Origin: Sorex araneus
Taxonomy: Eukaryota > Chordata > Mammalia > Eulipotyphla > Soricidae
NCBI RefSeq assembly: GCF_027595985.1
Contig: NC_073311.1
Location: 27,617,892-27,681,891, forward strand
Length of the DNA stretch: 64,000 nucleotides
Reading direction: 5' to 3'
Shown here one piece after another: positions 44,866 to 56,158 of the stretch (the first letter of the stretch is position 1; each line of letters begins with the position of its first letter). The notes under the pieces are model-generated. The model was not told the origin of the DNA and searched no databases. It saw only the letters and a list, made by a program, of their open reading frames with translations. A program made the position numbers and the translations under genes.

Positions 44866-45205
44866 ATCTATTTTCTATTTATAGACATAAATATATTTAT
44901 ATTATATTTATCTATATCTGTATATATTTTCCATATATAACAGAAAGAAAGAAAAAATGAAGGAATGAAACCAAACCAAAATTTTAAAAAGTTAAATATA
45001 TAGGAGAAATAATATAATTTGATGGACAAGATTCTAAAAGAGTAGGAAGATGATGGCTAAAGATGCATTGTTTAAATAAGGATAACTCATTCCAATTTTG
45101 AGAGAAGTAAATAAAAGCTTATAAAGATATAAATTATTTTTTCATGAAGAGAGTAAGCAGTTGGACTATTTTATGCCTGAGGACTTCAATTTCATATTTA
45201 AACAT
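44866..45205. other. AT-rich unique sequence
   Basis: The first 75 bases are degenerate TA-rich text. No element recognised. Confidence 0.5.
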
Positions 45206-45210
45206 AGGTA

Positions 45211-45375
45211 AGGTCACAGACTGAAGAGATATTAGAGTGGAGAGGGTGCTTGCTTTGAACACGGCCCGCCAGGATTAAATTTCTAGCAACCTAAATGGCC
45301 CTACCAGCCTCCAGGAATGAGTCCAGAGAACAGTCAGGTGTGGCTCAAAAACCAGCAGCAACAACAATAATAAAA
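45211..45375 (+). repeat. Diverged SINE-A
   Basis: cagactgaagagatattagag head, gggtgcttgctttgaacacgg, gccaggattaaatttctagc B-box region, tgtggctcaaaaaccagc, then caacaacaataataaaa tail. Confidence 0.75.
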
Positions 45376-45599
45376 TAGGCAAGTTTGTTAAATTGTGAGG
45401 GTGGACTTTGTACAGAAAATCTAAGCAGAAAAATTAATATAGAAGGATGAAAAGTGCACTATCCAAGAGAAATGGAAAAATATTAAGTATTTCTGCCATC
45501 CAGTTTAGATAGTATCATGCTTATGATGTACAGTGCTCCAAATCTAGGCAATTCTTTAGTTCTCTCTACTGGTAGCAGATATGTGTCCACCATTAATAA

Positions 45600-46090
45600 T
45601 GGTGGACTTTGTATTAGGCCTAGTAATTAACTAAATTTCTGGGTAGGCCAGAGAGGAAAACTGAAGTTTGATTTTACGCTGTAATGTAGCCACCTGATAT
45701 TAAACTTTTGTTTGCCAAGAAATTATCAATTTTAAAGATATCAATCACCGATAAAAACATTACCAGGTACACAACTTGATAAAGTGTCAGAGTCCCCAAC
45801 CCTGGGAATTTACTCATAAAAAGTCCCTTTGATCTACATCACTAATCAATTTGGGACTTCACTCTTGTAACTCATAAAGGTCAAACTCAGGCTTTTCATT
45901 CTCATTCTTTCCCTTCCTTCTCCTGTCTTGCTCGCTCACTCTTTTCTCTCCATGTTACCACTTTCTGATTTTATTTACCCTCTGAGCCAGTGAAGATTAT
46001 ATGTTTTACAAAGTCTCCGATGGCTGTTCCAGAGATGTATCATGCACAATAGTAACCGTAAACAGCCCACCCACAACTTTGATTCCAGGT
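45600..46090 (+). mobile_element. Possible ancient LTR remnant
   Basis: ctcataaaaagtccctttgatctac, ggacttcactcttgtaactc, then a pyrimidine-rich segment (ctttcccttccttctcctg) look like a TATA-like box followed by an R/U5-type stretch. Weak call from texture alone. Confidence 0.3.
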
Positions 46091-46490
46091 GGGGAAATGT
46101 CTGTAGGGATCATCTACGATAGTTGGGTGTAGCAAAGCACCCCCAAACATTTCTAAATGGTAGTATCTCTGTTGATGGGCTGAGATCAAGGAAAATATGT
46201 AGTACAAGATGAGACTAATGCAGAACAGGGAAAACAGAGTTTTCTAGAAGGTCAAAAAGCTGATAATGGAAATAATGGTATGAAAGAATTAGAGTGGTGG
46301 GTGGTAGAAATTTGAGGTTTCTATGTTGATTCTATGTTATTCTATGTATAATAGTGTGATTCCAAATAAAGAGAATAGTCTGTGAAAGAGAGTAAGAAGA
46401 CTTTGTATCATATGTGTACATATTAATCATACTTTCAATGTAATTTAGAATCATGATTCTGTTGTACTAATTTTCCTTTCCAATGTATTT
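46091..46490. other. Unique sequence, no feature seen
   Basis: Contains a small ctatgttgattctatgttattctatg triplet near 46320-46345. Confidence 0.5.
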
Positions 46491-46639
46491 TTTGGCGGGG
46501 AAGAACTTCATATGCAGTGATGAGAGAGCCTAGGGGTCGTTCCCCATGGCACTCAGTGAACTGAATTAGTAACTCTGTAGTAGGGCTTGCAAAGACAGTG
46601 CTTGCTCAGCTTCTGTAGTATCAGTACCACTAGGGCTGC

Positions 46640-46772
46640 ATCTAGAAAGGGTCAGAGGTCTCTAGCATCACACCTGATGGTGTGTGAGAGGCCACATAGT
46701 GTGGAGGATCAAACTACAGTCCAGCACATGCAACTCATGAGCCCAAACACCTCTATTACCTCCTTGGCCCCA
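46640..46772 (-). repeat. Possible old SINE remnant
   Basis: gaggccacatagtgtggagg, caaactacagtccagcacatg and ctattacctccttggcccc vaguely follow minus-strand SINE-A. Low certainty. Confidence 0.4.
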
Positions 46773-46825
46773 ATGTTCTTGATTTTTTTTTAATATTTGG
46801 AAATACTACAATTGAATACAAATGG

Positions 46826-47069
46826 AGATTGGAGCAATAGCACAGCAGTAGGGCATTCGCCTTGCATGAGGCAGACCCAGTTTCAATTCCTCCACCACTC
46901 TCAGAGAACCTGGCAAGCTACCGAGAGGATCTCGCCCGCACGGCAGAGCCTGGTAAGCTACCTGTGGTGTCTTTGATATGTCAAAAATGGTAACAAGTCT
47001 CACAATGAAGATGTTACTGGTGCCCACTGAACAAATTGATGAGCAAGGGCATGACAGTGACAGTGACAG
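46826..47069 (+). repeat. SINE-B, plus strand, 13-bp TSD
   Basis: agattggagcaatagcacag head, ccagtttcaattcctccacc, end gcatgacagtgacagtgacag. tgaatacaaatgg is perfect at 46813-46825 and 47070-47082. No A tail. A (G)10 run follows in the downstream target copy. Confidence 0.96.
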
Positions 47070-47090
47070 TGAATACAAATGGGGGGGGGG

Positions 47091-47409
47091 GAGAGGAGAC
47101 AGTCAAGGTTAACCCAGTGTCAGAATGGAAACCTTTTTATGTTGGTATCCATGCAACGGTTTGTTTTCTTATAAGCCACTAGCTATACATTCATCTTTCC
47201 CATATCCTAAGAATACATGGAAAATATTGGTATAAGTGAACTGGTGCTATTCAACGTCTTAGAATCTGCATCTTCTAGAATGCTTATGTCAAATAGTATT
47301 TTGTAAAACCCATCCTCGAATGGCTTGCATTTCCTATTTGCTGAATCCTCAATAACTCACAGAATTATATATTTGCTGAGTTATATTTTCATTCTTATTT
47401 TGAGTGTTT
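47091..47409. other. Unique sequence, no feature seen
   Basis: No recognised element. Confidence 0.5.
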
Positions 47410-47410
47410 G

Positions 47411-47602
47411 GGTTTTGTTTGTTTGTTTTCTTTTTTTTTCATGTTTGTGTTAAATGCAGCAGTGTTTGTGTCTGATTCCTGGCTCTGCACTCAAGGATCA
47501 TTCCTGAAGATCTCAGGTTACCAGATGAGATGCCTAGGACCAAACTCAGATGAGTTGTGTGCAAGGCAAGCACCCTATTCTCTGTACTTCTGCTCTGGCC
47601 CC
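47411..47602 (-). repeat. Diverged SINE-A, minus strand
   Basis: gtttgtttgttttcttttttttt tail, attcctggctctgcactcaagg, gatgagatgcctaggacc, gtacttctgctctggccccc. Confidence 0.82.
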
Positions 47603-47869
47603 CTGTTTTTGGTTTTGTAGTAAAATAGTTTATTCAGGAAATATAAGAGGACGGAGCATTAAACATGAAGTTCATAAAATAAATGAAGATAATTACACAC
47701 TCTGAGTTAGGATGTGGGTGAGTCCAGAATAGGGTGTGCCTGTTAATTCTTTTTTTGAGAAAAATATTTAACTAGATATTTAAATAAGCACTTTAACTGA
47801 GTATTTACATCTAGAACACTAGGTTTCTAGACTGTACCTGGCTAGGGACACTCTAGGATATTTTTGGCC

Positions 47870-48010
47870 AATATGTTGTGGACTGGGGAGATAGGTGGCA
47901 TTTGCAAAGTCCTGAGCTTAAATCTACATAATGCATATCCACCCCAGTTTGCATCACTGGGAAAACCCTCCTGGTCTATAAGTCCCTCACTGCCTAGCTT
48001 GGCCCTAGAC
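47870..48010 (+). repeat. Possible diverged SINE
   Basis: gtggactggggagataggtgg and tgagcttaaatctacataatgc recall the head and B box, but the body is not recognisable. Confidence 0.45.
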
Positions 48011-48311
48011 TAAATAAATAGGAATTTATGGCTAATTTATACATGACTAAGAGAATAAATATGTTTCTACATCAAGACTTAAGTCATTTATTTATCAGAT
48101 GACTTATTATGTCAAAATTATACGGATGACTTTTTTAAGGTTTTGTTTTGCTAATTTAGGGGGCATGTTTACAGGAGGACTTTTTTGTTAAATATTGTAT
48201 GAACCCAACATAGAGCAGACATTGAAATGTAGCTCTGATCTTTAGTGAATCTGTAATAGGAGAAAAAGTCCTAGAGGTCCTTGTCCTTGGGGTACACCAA
48301 TGGAAATATAA

Positions 48312-48560
48312 AACTGTCACTGTCACTGTCATCCCATTGATCATTGATTTGATCGAGTGGACACCAGCAACGTCTCCATTTTGAGATTTGTTGTTACTGG
48401 TTTTGTCATATTGACTATGCCGTGGGTAGCTTGCCAGGCTCTGCTGTGCGGGCAGATCCTCTCCGTAGCTTGCCGGGCTCTCCGAGAGGGGCGGAGGAAT
48501 TGAACCCAGGTCTACTGCGTGCAAGGCAAATGCCCTAATGCTGTGCTATTGCTCCAGCCA
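48312..48560 (-). repeat. SINE-B, minus strand, 10-bp TSD
   Basis: aactgtcactgtcactgtcatcc to gtgctattgctccagcca, with the full body in reverse. ggaaatataa flanks at 48302-48311 and 48561-48570. The gacagt end abuts the target. Confidence 0.95.
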
Positions 48561-48570
48561 GGAAATATAA

Positions 48571-50655
48571 GAAAAAACTAATTAAATTGTAAGTAGAAAG
48601 ATATTTATTGGTTACTTAAACCAGGAGAATATTGGTTTTTAAGTTGTAACTATAACTGAAAAGCAAGCCTCCCTTACTGGCTGAATCTATGTTCATTACA
48701 CATGTCATTCTATTTTGAGACAAATACTTCTTAGAAACATTTCATCAACCAACCCTGACTCACTGACACAAAACTACCAGGCACACACACATTCATCTAA
48801 ACAATTCTGTCTTTGTTGTTGTTAACTTGGGCTCAGCATAATACAGTCAGAACATTCTTTGGAATAATTTAGAATGTTGATTTGTAATTCAGGGGAGTCT
48901 CTATTTCACATAAGCCTGGGGTCTATTTCACAATGTATATTGTTCATCACAAAGGAAAAGAAAATAAATCCATTGCTTTGTGAGTGAGAGAGAAGACTAA
49001 GATCTGTTGACACTTGTGCATGGCTCCTTCCCAACGGGTTATTTTCAAAAACCAAATCTCTATCTTTTTGTTGAATTGAAAAATCAATAGCAAACAAAAA
49101 GGTATAGGAAACTTCCATTGTGAAGGAAGAAGTCATGTGTGAAGAATTTTTTATCCACTATGTTTTGCCAGTGGTACCTACTCTAAATGTCTCAAGAATA
49201 TTGCCTCATGACTGAATTTGTCTACAAGTGATTAAGGCCATAAATTACACACAGAACTATGAGCATACTGCTAGAATAACTTATTTAACCCTGATTCTGC
49301 CCTGTTGCATCTTGCTAGTAATCCTTAGCCATTTATGCTGTTCTATCATGCTTATTGAATAGTCAAGCGTGGCCTATTAAGATTTTTTTCCCCACTAAAA
49401 TCTACCCCTTTATTACCTTTAAGGATGATGAGAACTGGGTAATGAAAACTTTCAAATGACTCCCATTTTATTGGTACATTTAAAAAGTCATATGAAAGAA
49501 CTAAATTTATATGTTTTCACGCTAGTGGCTCTTATTTTTGGTTTCTATGGCTAGGTCTTTTATCCACAGAACTACAAAATTAAGAGTCATTCTGAAGCAA
49601 AATAAGTTTCTTTCATGTTTTAAGTGCTAGGCTGATTTATCCCTCCCCATGGAGATGGAAGTGCTCAAATGATCTCCACCCATCTTCCTTTACAAGTTTG
49701 AAATGAACTAAGTGAATTTATCTTTGGTGTTTTATAAAGTCAATGAACTTTAAAGAGCTTTGGACTAATGGGATTGCCTGTAAGCCACCAGAGACAGGAT
49801 CATCATTTTCTTTGTGTTTCCATCTAATCGAAACTGTGTCAGGACAAGGCTCCCCAACCTGGATGCTTAGGTAAATCAGGACTTCATCTCCACTGTTCTT
49901 AGAAGCTTACCAACAGGACTTTCCTTAAAAGATCGATTTTCTCTCTAGCATGCCTCTCCTCAATGGAAGGATTACCAACAGAGGAGAGGCTTACTACTAG
50001 TTCTGTGATTTGGCCTTTCCTTTGAGGTAAATCTTCTCACTCTCAAATAAATCTCTCACAAAGACTCCTGTTATGTGCATGAAATGTTCACGAGAGCTTC
50101 CTAAGCCCCATCTTTTCACATTAGCACCCATGTCTCATTCCAAATAAAATCTGTCTCATTCTCTTTTCCTTAGGCATCAATTGCTGATTTATGAGCAATC
50201 ACTGCTACTTTTAATCTATAGTTAGGTTGCTTTGATGACCAAAAGTTGAACCTGCTCATGAAGAAGGCTTTCAAAGCTTAAAAGTTAATTCACCAAAGAA
50301 GGATAAAACATAAATGATAGAGAAATAATATTTCTTTTTTTATTTAACTCTGTGATACTATTAGCTACCACAAACAAAGCAGGTTTGGGCCTGCCTCTCT
50401 CAGGAATGACAGACATAAAAAGAAATACATGCTTCTTCATGAATTTGCTATTGAATCTTGAGAAACAAATTTGTTTTCTGAGGGAAAATGTTACTTAGAA
50501 AAGGTACATGGTACTTTCTTAAAAAAATAATTGTTACTTTAATATGTATTGCATTACATTTCTCCTCATAGTAAAGACTCGGATAGATATTTCTGAGAAG
50601 ATGGACCTTTCTAAACAAGTACACTAAAAACTTGCACAAACACACACTCTCTTGA
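48571..50655. other. Longest repeat-free stretch (about 2.1 kb)
   Basis: No repeat, microsatellite or open frame of note. Composition is less AT-extreme than other gaps. In a window this dense in SINEs it stands out and may include conserved noncoding DNA. Confidence 0.5.
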
Positions 50656-50659
50656 ACAA

Positions 50660-50822
50660 TTTTGGGCTATGCCCAGCTGTGCTCAGTGGCAGTTCCCTAG
50701 GCAGTGCTTGAATGGAGGTGGAAGAGGAATATTTTGATGGTGATGGTACTGCATTTTCATGATTAAAGCATGTGCCAGTACTTAGCCCTATCTCCCAGGC
50801 ACACCATCTCTCCCAGGCCCAC
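50660..50822 (-). repeat. Diverged SINE-A, minus strand
   Basis: ttttgggctatgcccagctgtgctcag and gtacttagccctatctcccaggc keep the two ends. The middle is replaced by unrelated text. Confidence 0.5.
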
Positions 50823-50984
50823 CATTGATAGTCTTTTTTATGCTAATAATCATTTCCTCTATTTGCACACAAATAAAGAAAATCATCACAAATCCCACTG
50901 GGTTTTTCAGAAACTGGATGGGTAATTAAACAAACATCAAGCACATTCAGCAAGGAACACTTAAGAAGTTCCTTATAACATGTA

Positions 50985-51592
50985 TACATGGGAGAGACCC
51001 AGAAAAATTGAATAATGTCCAGCTGACTCCAGAGTGTCCTGCCCCCACACCTGGCTGTATTCACCAGGGCACCTTGGAGTGGGATGGATTGAGTTTCACT
51101 CCCCGCTCTGAGCAGAGCCCTGGCAACCAAAGACCTCCATAACCCAGCCACAGCCATGCTCAAAGCCACTCTCCAAATGCTCAGATGAGTCTCATACATT
51201 ACGGAACCAGCAGAGGAACCCAGGTATGCGGGACCCAGGGTTGAGATCTCCAAGCCTGCTTGGATTGGGACTGGGCCTCCTCCACCCAGATCCCCCATTT
51301 CCATTAGCTAGGCAGTCACACCCACAAACTGCCCCCGATGCCATGCAATCCCACCACTGGTCAAGATCCAGAGACTATAAAACAAAGCTCCCAGAAGCGA
51401 TATCTTATTGTCTAGTTCTCCCTCTCAGAGAACCCAATAAGCTACCGAGAGTATCCTGCCTGCACTGCAGAGCCTGGCATGCTCCCCATGGCATATTCAA
51501 TATGTCAGAAACAGTAACAATGATGGGTCTCATTCCCCTGACCCCAAAAGAGCCTCCAATGTGGCATCATTGGGAAGGACGAGGAAAATCTT
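50985..51592 (+). repeat. Long-B element with upstream non-tRNA extension
   Basis: 51420-51592 is SINE-B-like body (tctcagagaacccaataagc, cctggcatgctccccatgg, tgtcagaaacagtaacaatg) with the extra module (ggtctcattcccctgaccc, gagcctccaatgtggc, tcattgggaagg). Instead of a tRNA head, the upstream sequence is GC-richer text (ccagagtgtcctgcccccac, gagtgggatggattgag, gcatgctcaaagcc-like). This may be more of the parent element. Its 3' end is cut by the next element. Confidence 0.65.
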
Positions 51593-52213
51593 TTTTTTTT
51601 AATTATTATTTTATTTATTTATTTTTTAAAAACTTTTTATTAAATCACCATGTGGAAAGTTACAAAGTTCTCAGGTTTATGTCTCAGTTATACTATATTC
51701 AAACACCCATCCCTTCACCAGTGCCCATATTCCACCACCAAAAACCCCAGTATACCCCCCGCCCCCACCCCCAGCCCCTACTGTATAATTAATGAATTTC
51801 ACTTCATTTTCTCTTTACCTTGATTACATTCCATAATTCAACACAAAAATCACTATAGTTGTTGGAGTTTCCACCCAGGAGAGACAGACCTACCACCAAG
51901 GAAGCATTTGATAATTAGTTTTCCATTGCTGGAAATGAAGAGATATGTAGCCCCACTGCTACAAGTACATAACTCTCTTTTTTTTTTTCCTTTTTCCTTT
52001 TCCCTTTTTTTTCCCCCTCACCCCCCTTCCCGCGCCTCATAGTATGGTGTGCGCCACGCCGCGTCGGCAGCGTGGGGCTTTTGCTTAGTTCACAGTCCAG
52101 AGAGGTGGCTGCTACATTAATAACCTTCAATATTTCAACAAAAACTTACTGTTATTATTTGGAGTTTCCCCCTCAAGTCAGACCTGTTCAAAAGGAACCG
52201 TTTCACATTGCTG
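51592..52213 (-). mobile_element. Retroelement 3' module, minus strand, near-complete copy
   Basis: Read on the minus strand: aattgtcagcaatgtgaaac, two 'ggaaactccaa' segments, a CpG-bearing middle (cacgctgccgacgcggcgtg), tatgggcactggtgaaggg, ttccacatggtgatttaataaa (poly-A signal), then an A-rich tail. Related plus-strand copies lie at 53625 and 56548. The tail end resembles LINE-1 3' UTRs. Confidence 0.75.
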
Positions 52214-52214
52214 A

Positions 52215-52295
52215 CAATTATAAATGTTAAGGAATAGAACCCGGGTCAGCTGCATGCAAGGCAATTGCTCTACCCTCTGTGATACTACTCTAGCA
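52215..52295 (-). repeat. SINE head fragment, minus strand
   Basis: gttaaggaatagaacccggg, tcagctgcatgcaaggcaattg and gatactactctagcacc are the tRNA head of a minus-strand SINE-A or SINE-B with its body missing. Confidence 0.7.
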
Positions 52296-53272
52296 CCTAA
52301 TTCCTAGTAGACTTCGTAGGTCTCATCTCTACTGAGGCCCCAAAAAAGGGCAAATTTCCAAAGGTTAATGATGTCTATACACTTAATATTCATTTTTCTG
52401 AAACTACAACAAATATTAACACCCTAAGCTCCAGGAACCTACTGCAAATCTTGCCCGAGGCTATTCCTATATTTAAAATCAACTGGACCATGGAATACAC
52501 ATACTTATACCAATTAGCCCAAACATAGCAATCACGAAAAAAGCTTCACTTCTCTTTTTATCTTGGAAAACCACAATACATTCAACCTAAATCTCTAATT
52601 CGAACTGCACATGATTGTAATCCTTACGCTAACTCTTGGTAAGCTTGATATGTAGTGAGGCTCCAAAGAAGCAAATTTCCAAACTTTAATGATCTCTCCA
52701 TGTCTGTTTTTATAAAATAAAAATGAAAAACTTAACACCTCAAGCACCCAAGAACCTAACTTCAAATCATGTCCAAAGCTATTTCCATATTTCAAATCAA
52801 CTGGACCTTAGAATAGGTATAATCAACCAACTAGCCCCAACATAACAAAGATAAAGTGCTTTCCTTCCTGTTTTATGTTGGAAAACCACATTTTTCCCCC
52901 ACCTAAACCTGCCACATCCCTGGACATGATTCTAACACTAACCCTAACTATTAATAAGCCTGACATTTAATGAGGCCTAAAAGAAGAAATTTCCAAAATT
53001 AAATGATCTCTATAGACTTAACGTTCATTTTTTCTGAAATAATGAGGAAAAAGTTAGAACCCTGCACCTCCAGGAACCTAAGCACAAATATTTCTCAGGA
53101 TTATTCCCATATTTCAGATCAACTAGACCCTAGATTAGGCACAATCTTAATAGGAAGCCCCCACATAATTATCACAAAATGCTTCACTTCCATTTATATG
53201 TCTGGAAACCACATTACCTTCTACCTAAACCTTCCACATTCCTAACCCTAACAACCAAATCTGATAAGTAAT
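52296..53272. repeat. Tandem array of about 320 bp, three diverged units
   Basis: Anchors 'tgaggc(c/t)c.aaa..ag..aaatttcc' occur at 52333, 52656 and 52971 (periods 323 and 315). Each unit repeats, in order, aatgat.tct, tctgaaat-like text, ccaggaacctaa, caactggacc/caactagacc, caaaatgcttcacttcc-like text, tggaaaaccaca and cacctaaacctgccac-like text. Units are clearly diverged. No open frame runs through it. Confidence 0.8.
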
Positions 53273-53281
53273 GGTTGACTT

Positions 53282-53395
53282 ACATCTTTTTGGATAAATG
53301 TTTTTGTTTCCTAGGCTGCATATTCCAAGCAGCAGAGTTGCTGGGTCATATGGCAACACTATTTTTACTTTTCTAAAATATCTCCATACCCAGAT
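53282..53395 (-). mobile_element. LINE-1 ORF2 3'-region fragment, minus strand
   Basis: ggctgcatattccaagcagc then agagttgctgggtcatatgg and ctaaaatatctccataccc is reverse-complement LINE-1 text of the 'ttgctgggtcatatggtagc' type. Short orphan fragment beside the tandem array. Confidence 0.75.
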
Positions 53396-53449
53396 CAAGA
53401 TATAAAACCTAAATTTCTTCTCTGCAGTTGGGGTGGGTGGAATGTTGGG

Positions 53450-53525
53450 ACACTGTAAGCAGTGCTCAGTGCTTACTCCTGACTCTGTACTCAAAGACAG
53501 CTCTGGTGGTACTCAAGGAAGTGTT
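53450..53525 (-). repeat. SINE-A 3' fragment, minus strand
   Basis: agcagtgctcagtgcttactcctgactctgtactcaaag matches the 3' third of SINE-A in reverse. No head seen. Confidence 0.6.
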
Positions 53526-53624
53526 AGCGCACAAGTGGATTTTCCTGTGCTGGAGGTTCTTGAGAATTGTATGAAGGATTTGCATACAAAACTCTGAAGA
53601 TTAAAAGTTAGAGCTTACAGTAAT

Positions 53625-53957
53625 GGAAAACAAATTATCAAATGCTTCCTTTCCAGAAAGTCTGACTTTGGCGGGGACAGAAACTCCAAACAATAATAGT
53701 GAGTTTTTTGTTGAAATATTGAATGCAATTAAAGTTAAGTGAAACTTATCAGCTACACAGACAGGGTGGGGGACTGGGGGGCGAAGGGTGGGGGGTGTGC
53801 GGTGTGGGGGGAGGTTTACTGTGGTTCTTGGTGGTAGAATATGTGCACTGGTGAAGGGATGGGTGTTTGAGCATTGTCTGAGACTTAAGCCTGAAAGCTT
53901 TGTAACTTTCCACATGGTGGTTCAATAAAAAAAATAATAAATTAAAAAAAAGTTAGA
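53625..53957 (+). mobile_element. Retroelement 3' module, plus strand, single-unit copy
   Basis: aaattatcaaatgcttcctttcc, one gaaactccaaacaataatag segment, a G-rich run (gggggcgaagggtgggggg), gtgcactggtgaagggatgg, then tttccacatggtggttcaataaa and an A-rich tail. Same family as 51592-52213 but with only one of the two 'aaactcca' units. Confidence 0.75.
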
Positions 53958-55440
53958 GCTTATTGTACAGTTAAATTTTAAATGTCCAATGTTTTTCTGC
54001 AGATGTCCAGGCCTCTCTTTGACCCATAAATGATGTCATAAGTCCTGTCCCTGACATTGCTCTGTCCCAAGGCCCACACAGTCTACTAGCCCCCTTCCTG
54101 TGAATGAAGGCCAGTCTTGTCCCTGCATTGTGCTCTATCTCCTGGACACTTTCCTGAGTTTCAGGCCACAGCCATAGGAGCATGGGTGAGGTCCCTGTGC
54201 TCTGGAGCTGTCCCTGGGATGCCCAATTGTACGCCAGAAGTTTATATCATCTTGTCCTGGCTTTGCTAGACTCCGGCCATGTCCATGTTCATGTGTGTGA
54301 GCCCTGCCTGAATCTGAGCTTTCCTGGGCATCTGAACGTTCCTGTATTCTGCCCCTGTTTGGCCCTATGACCTTCTTGTGTCTGAGTGTGGAGGCCTACC
54401 TGATTTGACAGTCAGTGATGAGAGCAAGATGTGATTCCAAGAAGAAAGACAGCAAGAGGAAGTGAGTCTAGGGGCATCCGGGTTCTGATTCTAGTATTCA
54501 CTTACATTATTTTCATTACACTAAGTCTAGTGATGGCATTTCCTTTCAGTCTGGCAATGTTATTATTTTCTAGGATTATATGGGTGTTCATGGGGATTTT
54601 TATCCCAAGACAAGCTATTAGCAAATTGGACTGCATTACAGGTCATTACTGCTAAGAAATAAAAGAGAAGCCTTGCCCTAAGCTTGTCTGCTTCCTTCTA
54701 CTAGTGACTGTGTGCGCTTGTAAAAACAACTTCAGTTCTTGAAAATGTTTATCCAGCTGATTAATGCTTCTTCTCAGGTTCCAGTATGCAGTTTATGGCT
54801 TACTGTCAATGAAGATAGTCCCCAAATGAACAATATTAAATGTGTACAAATTTAGGGAATGAAAATTAAACTCAACCCTTGAAAAATGATATGTAATAGT
54901 TACTTATTTTTAACTCAATACAGAAAGAAGCATGTTCAAAAGAAAGTAAGAATTTTAAATACAGATACTTGATTTTATTCACATTGGTCCTCTATGTATA
55001 AGAATTTACATAATAAATTATGTTCACTATGCCCACCATGATACAAATTTTAGGTGAAATGCTAGATATGATACTTGTGAACATTTTGGCATAGGATAAT
55101 GAATATATAGTAATAATATAGCTAATCAGATCCTTTAATCATTAAGTATCAAAAATGTACAAAGAAAAAAATGTTGATTTTAGTGTTCTCTTTAAAATTT
55201 TGTACTTAAATTAATCAGTGGGAAAGAATTCTTGTTGTCTTCAATAAATTTTAATTGAAACAGGATTAGAAGAGATAGATTTAAAACAAGATCAGAAAGT
55301 TCTGTTTAATAATTTGTTCATAATTTCGTCAAATATTGAGTATATTCTGTCTTTAATTTAGTTTTAAATACATGATGCTTTTAATTTAGTAAAGTATACT
55401 TTAATCTAAGAATATTAGACTTAGATATCAACTAACTTTG
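53958..55440. other. Unidentified; GC-richer first part
   Basis: 53990-54470 is GC-richer (ccctgtgctctggagctgtcc, gactccggccatgtccatg) and may be an old LTR or single-copy DNA. I see no convincing exon. From 54660 on it is ordinary AT-rich sequence. Confidence 0.4.
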
Positions 55441-55446
55441 TAGGTA

Positions 55447-55594
55447 TTTTTTTAATTTTATTTGCTTTTTTCAGCCTCATAAGACATTGTTCACTCATTA
55501 CTCCTTGTGGGACTTGAAGAACCACATGTGGTGTCAGAGATCAAACCATGGTCAGCTGTGTGTAATGCCTACCCTTTTACTATCTCTAGCCCTG
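55447..55594 (-). repeat. Diverged SINE-A, minus strand
   Basis: cactcattactccttgtgggac, gaaccacatgtggtgtcagag, ggtcagctgtgtgtaatgcc, tactatctctagccct. Confidence 0.7.
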
Positions 55595-55862
55595 TGAGTA
55601 CTAATTCTATTATAAATAAGTGTCAAAGGGCACTAGTGTGTTCATTCATCTACTTTGTGTGTGCATATAGAGGCCCTACATTAAAATGAATGACTAATAA
55701 ATGCCTGTCTATGTATCATATAAAATTTTAAATTGTTACTTTCTATTAAATACAGTTGATCTATTCACCCATTCATTTAAAATGTTTCCTATATATACAG
55801 AATGTCTTTCATTTCTAGAGGTAATGATAATTTTTTTCTAAAACACTGGAAATTAAAATTTC

Positions 55863-56018
55863 AATGCCTGGCAGTGCAGCAGGAGTATTTCTGACTCTAT
55901 GGTAAGAGTAATCAACCTCTGGTCGTACTCTAGGTACCATATAAAGTGCTAGAAACCAAAATCAGGGTTGGTTACATGCAAGGCAATTGCTTTACTCCTC
56001 TACTATCTCACTAGTCTC
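55863..56018 (-). repeat. Diverged SINE-A, minus strand
   Basis: caatgcctggcagtgcagc, ggtaccatataaagtgctag, ggttacatgcaaggcaattgc, ctatctcactagtctc. Confidence 0.7.
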
Positions 56019-56056
56019 TGATTTATTATGTATACCTATAAAATAAATTAATCTGG

Positions 56057-56158
56057 GACCCTCTCGTCCTAAAGGCTTTGATTCCAGAGGTCTACTAACC
56101 CATTTTGGCATCCAAAGCGGCTTCTTACAGCAATGCACTGGGACTGTGAGCTGGGCTA
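56057..56158. repeat. Direct repeat of about 100 bp, copy 1
   Basis: gaccctctcgtcctaaaggc ... attccagaggtctactaacc ... gcttcttacagcaatgcactgg. It recurs at 56390-56491 with about ten differences. Confidence 0.93.

Noticed and set aside
50843-51304. 153-codon minus-strand open frame
   Set aside because: It overlaps the unidentified repeat-like segment upstream of long-B; no domain seen and an overlapping frame exists on the other strand.
51226-51792. 188-codon plus-strand open frame
   Set aside because: It runs through a long-B repeat body and the antisense retroelement 3' end; the reading frame is accidental.
52296-53272. Nuclear copy of mitochondrial DNA
   Set aside because: C/A-rich text suggested it, but no mitochondrial gene or tRNA order is visible and the segment is tandemly repeated.
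54426-54475. Possible exon end with a gtgagt donor near 54460
   Set aside because: A single donor-like word without a matching acceptor or conserved frame is not enough evidence.
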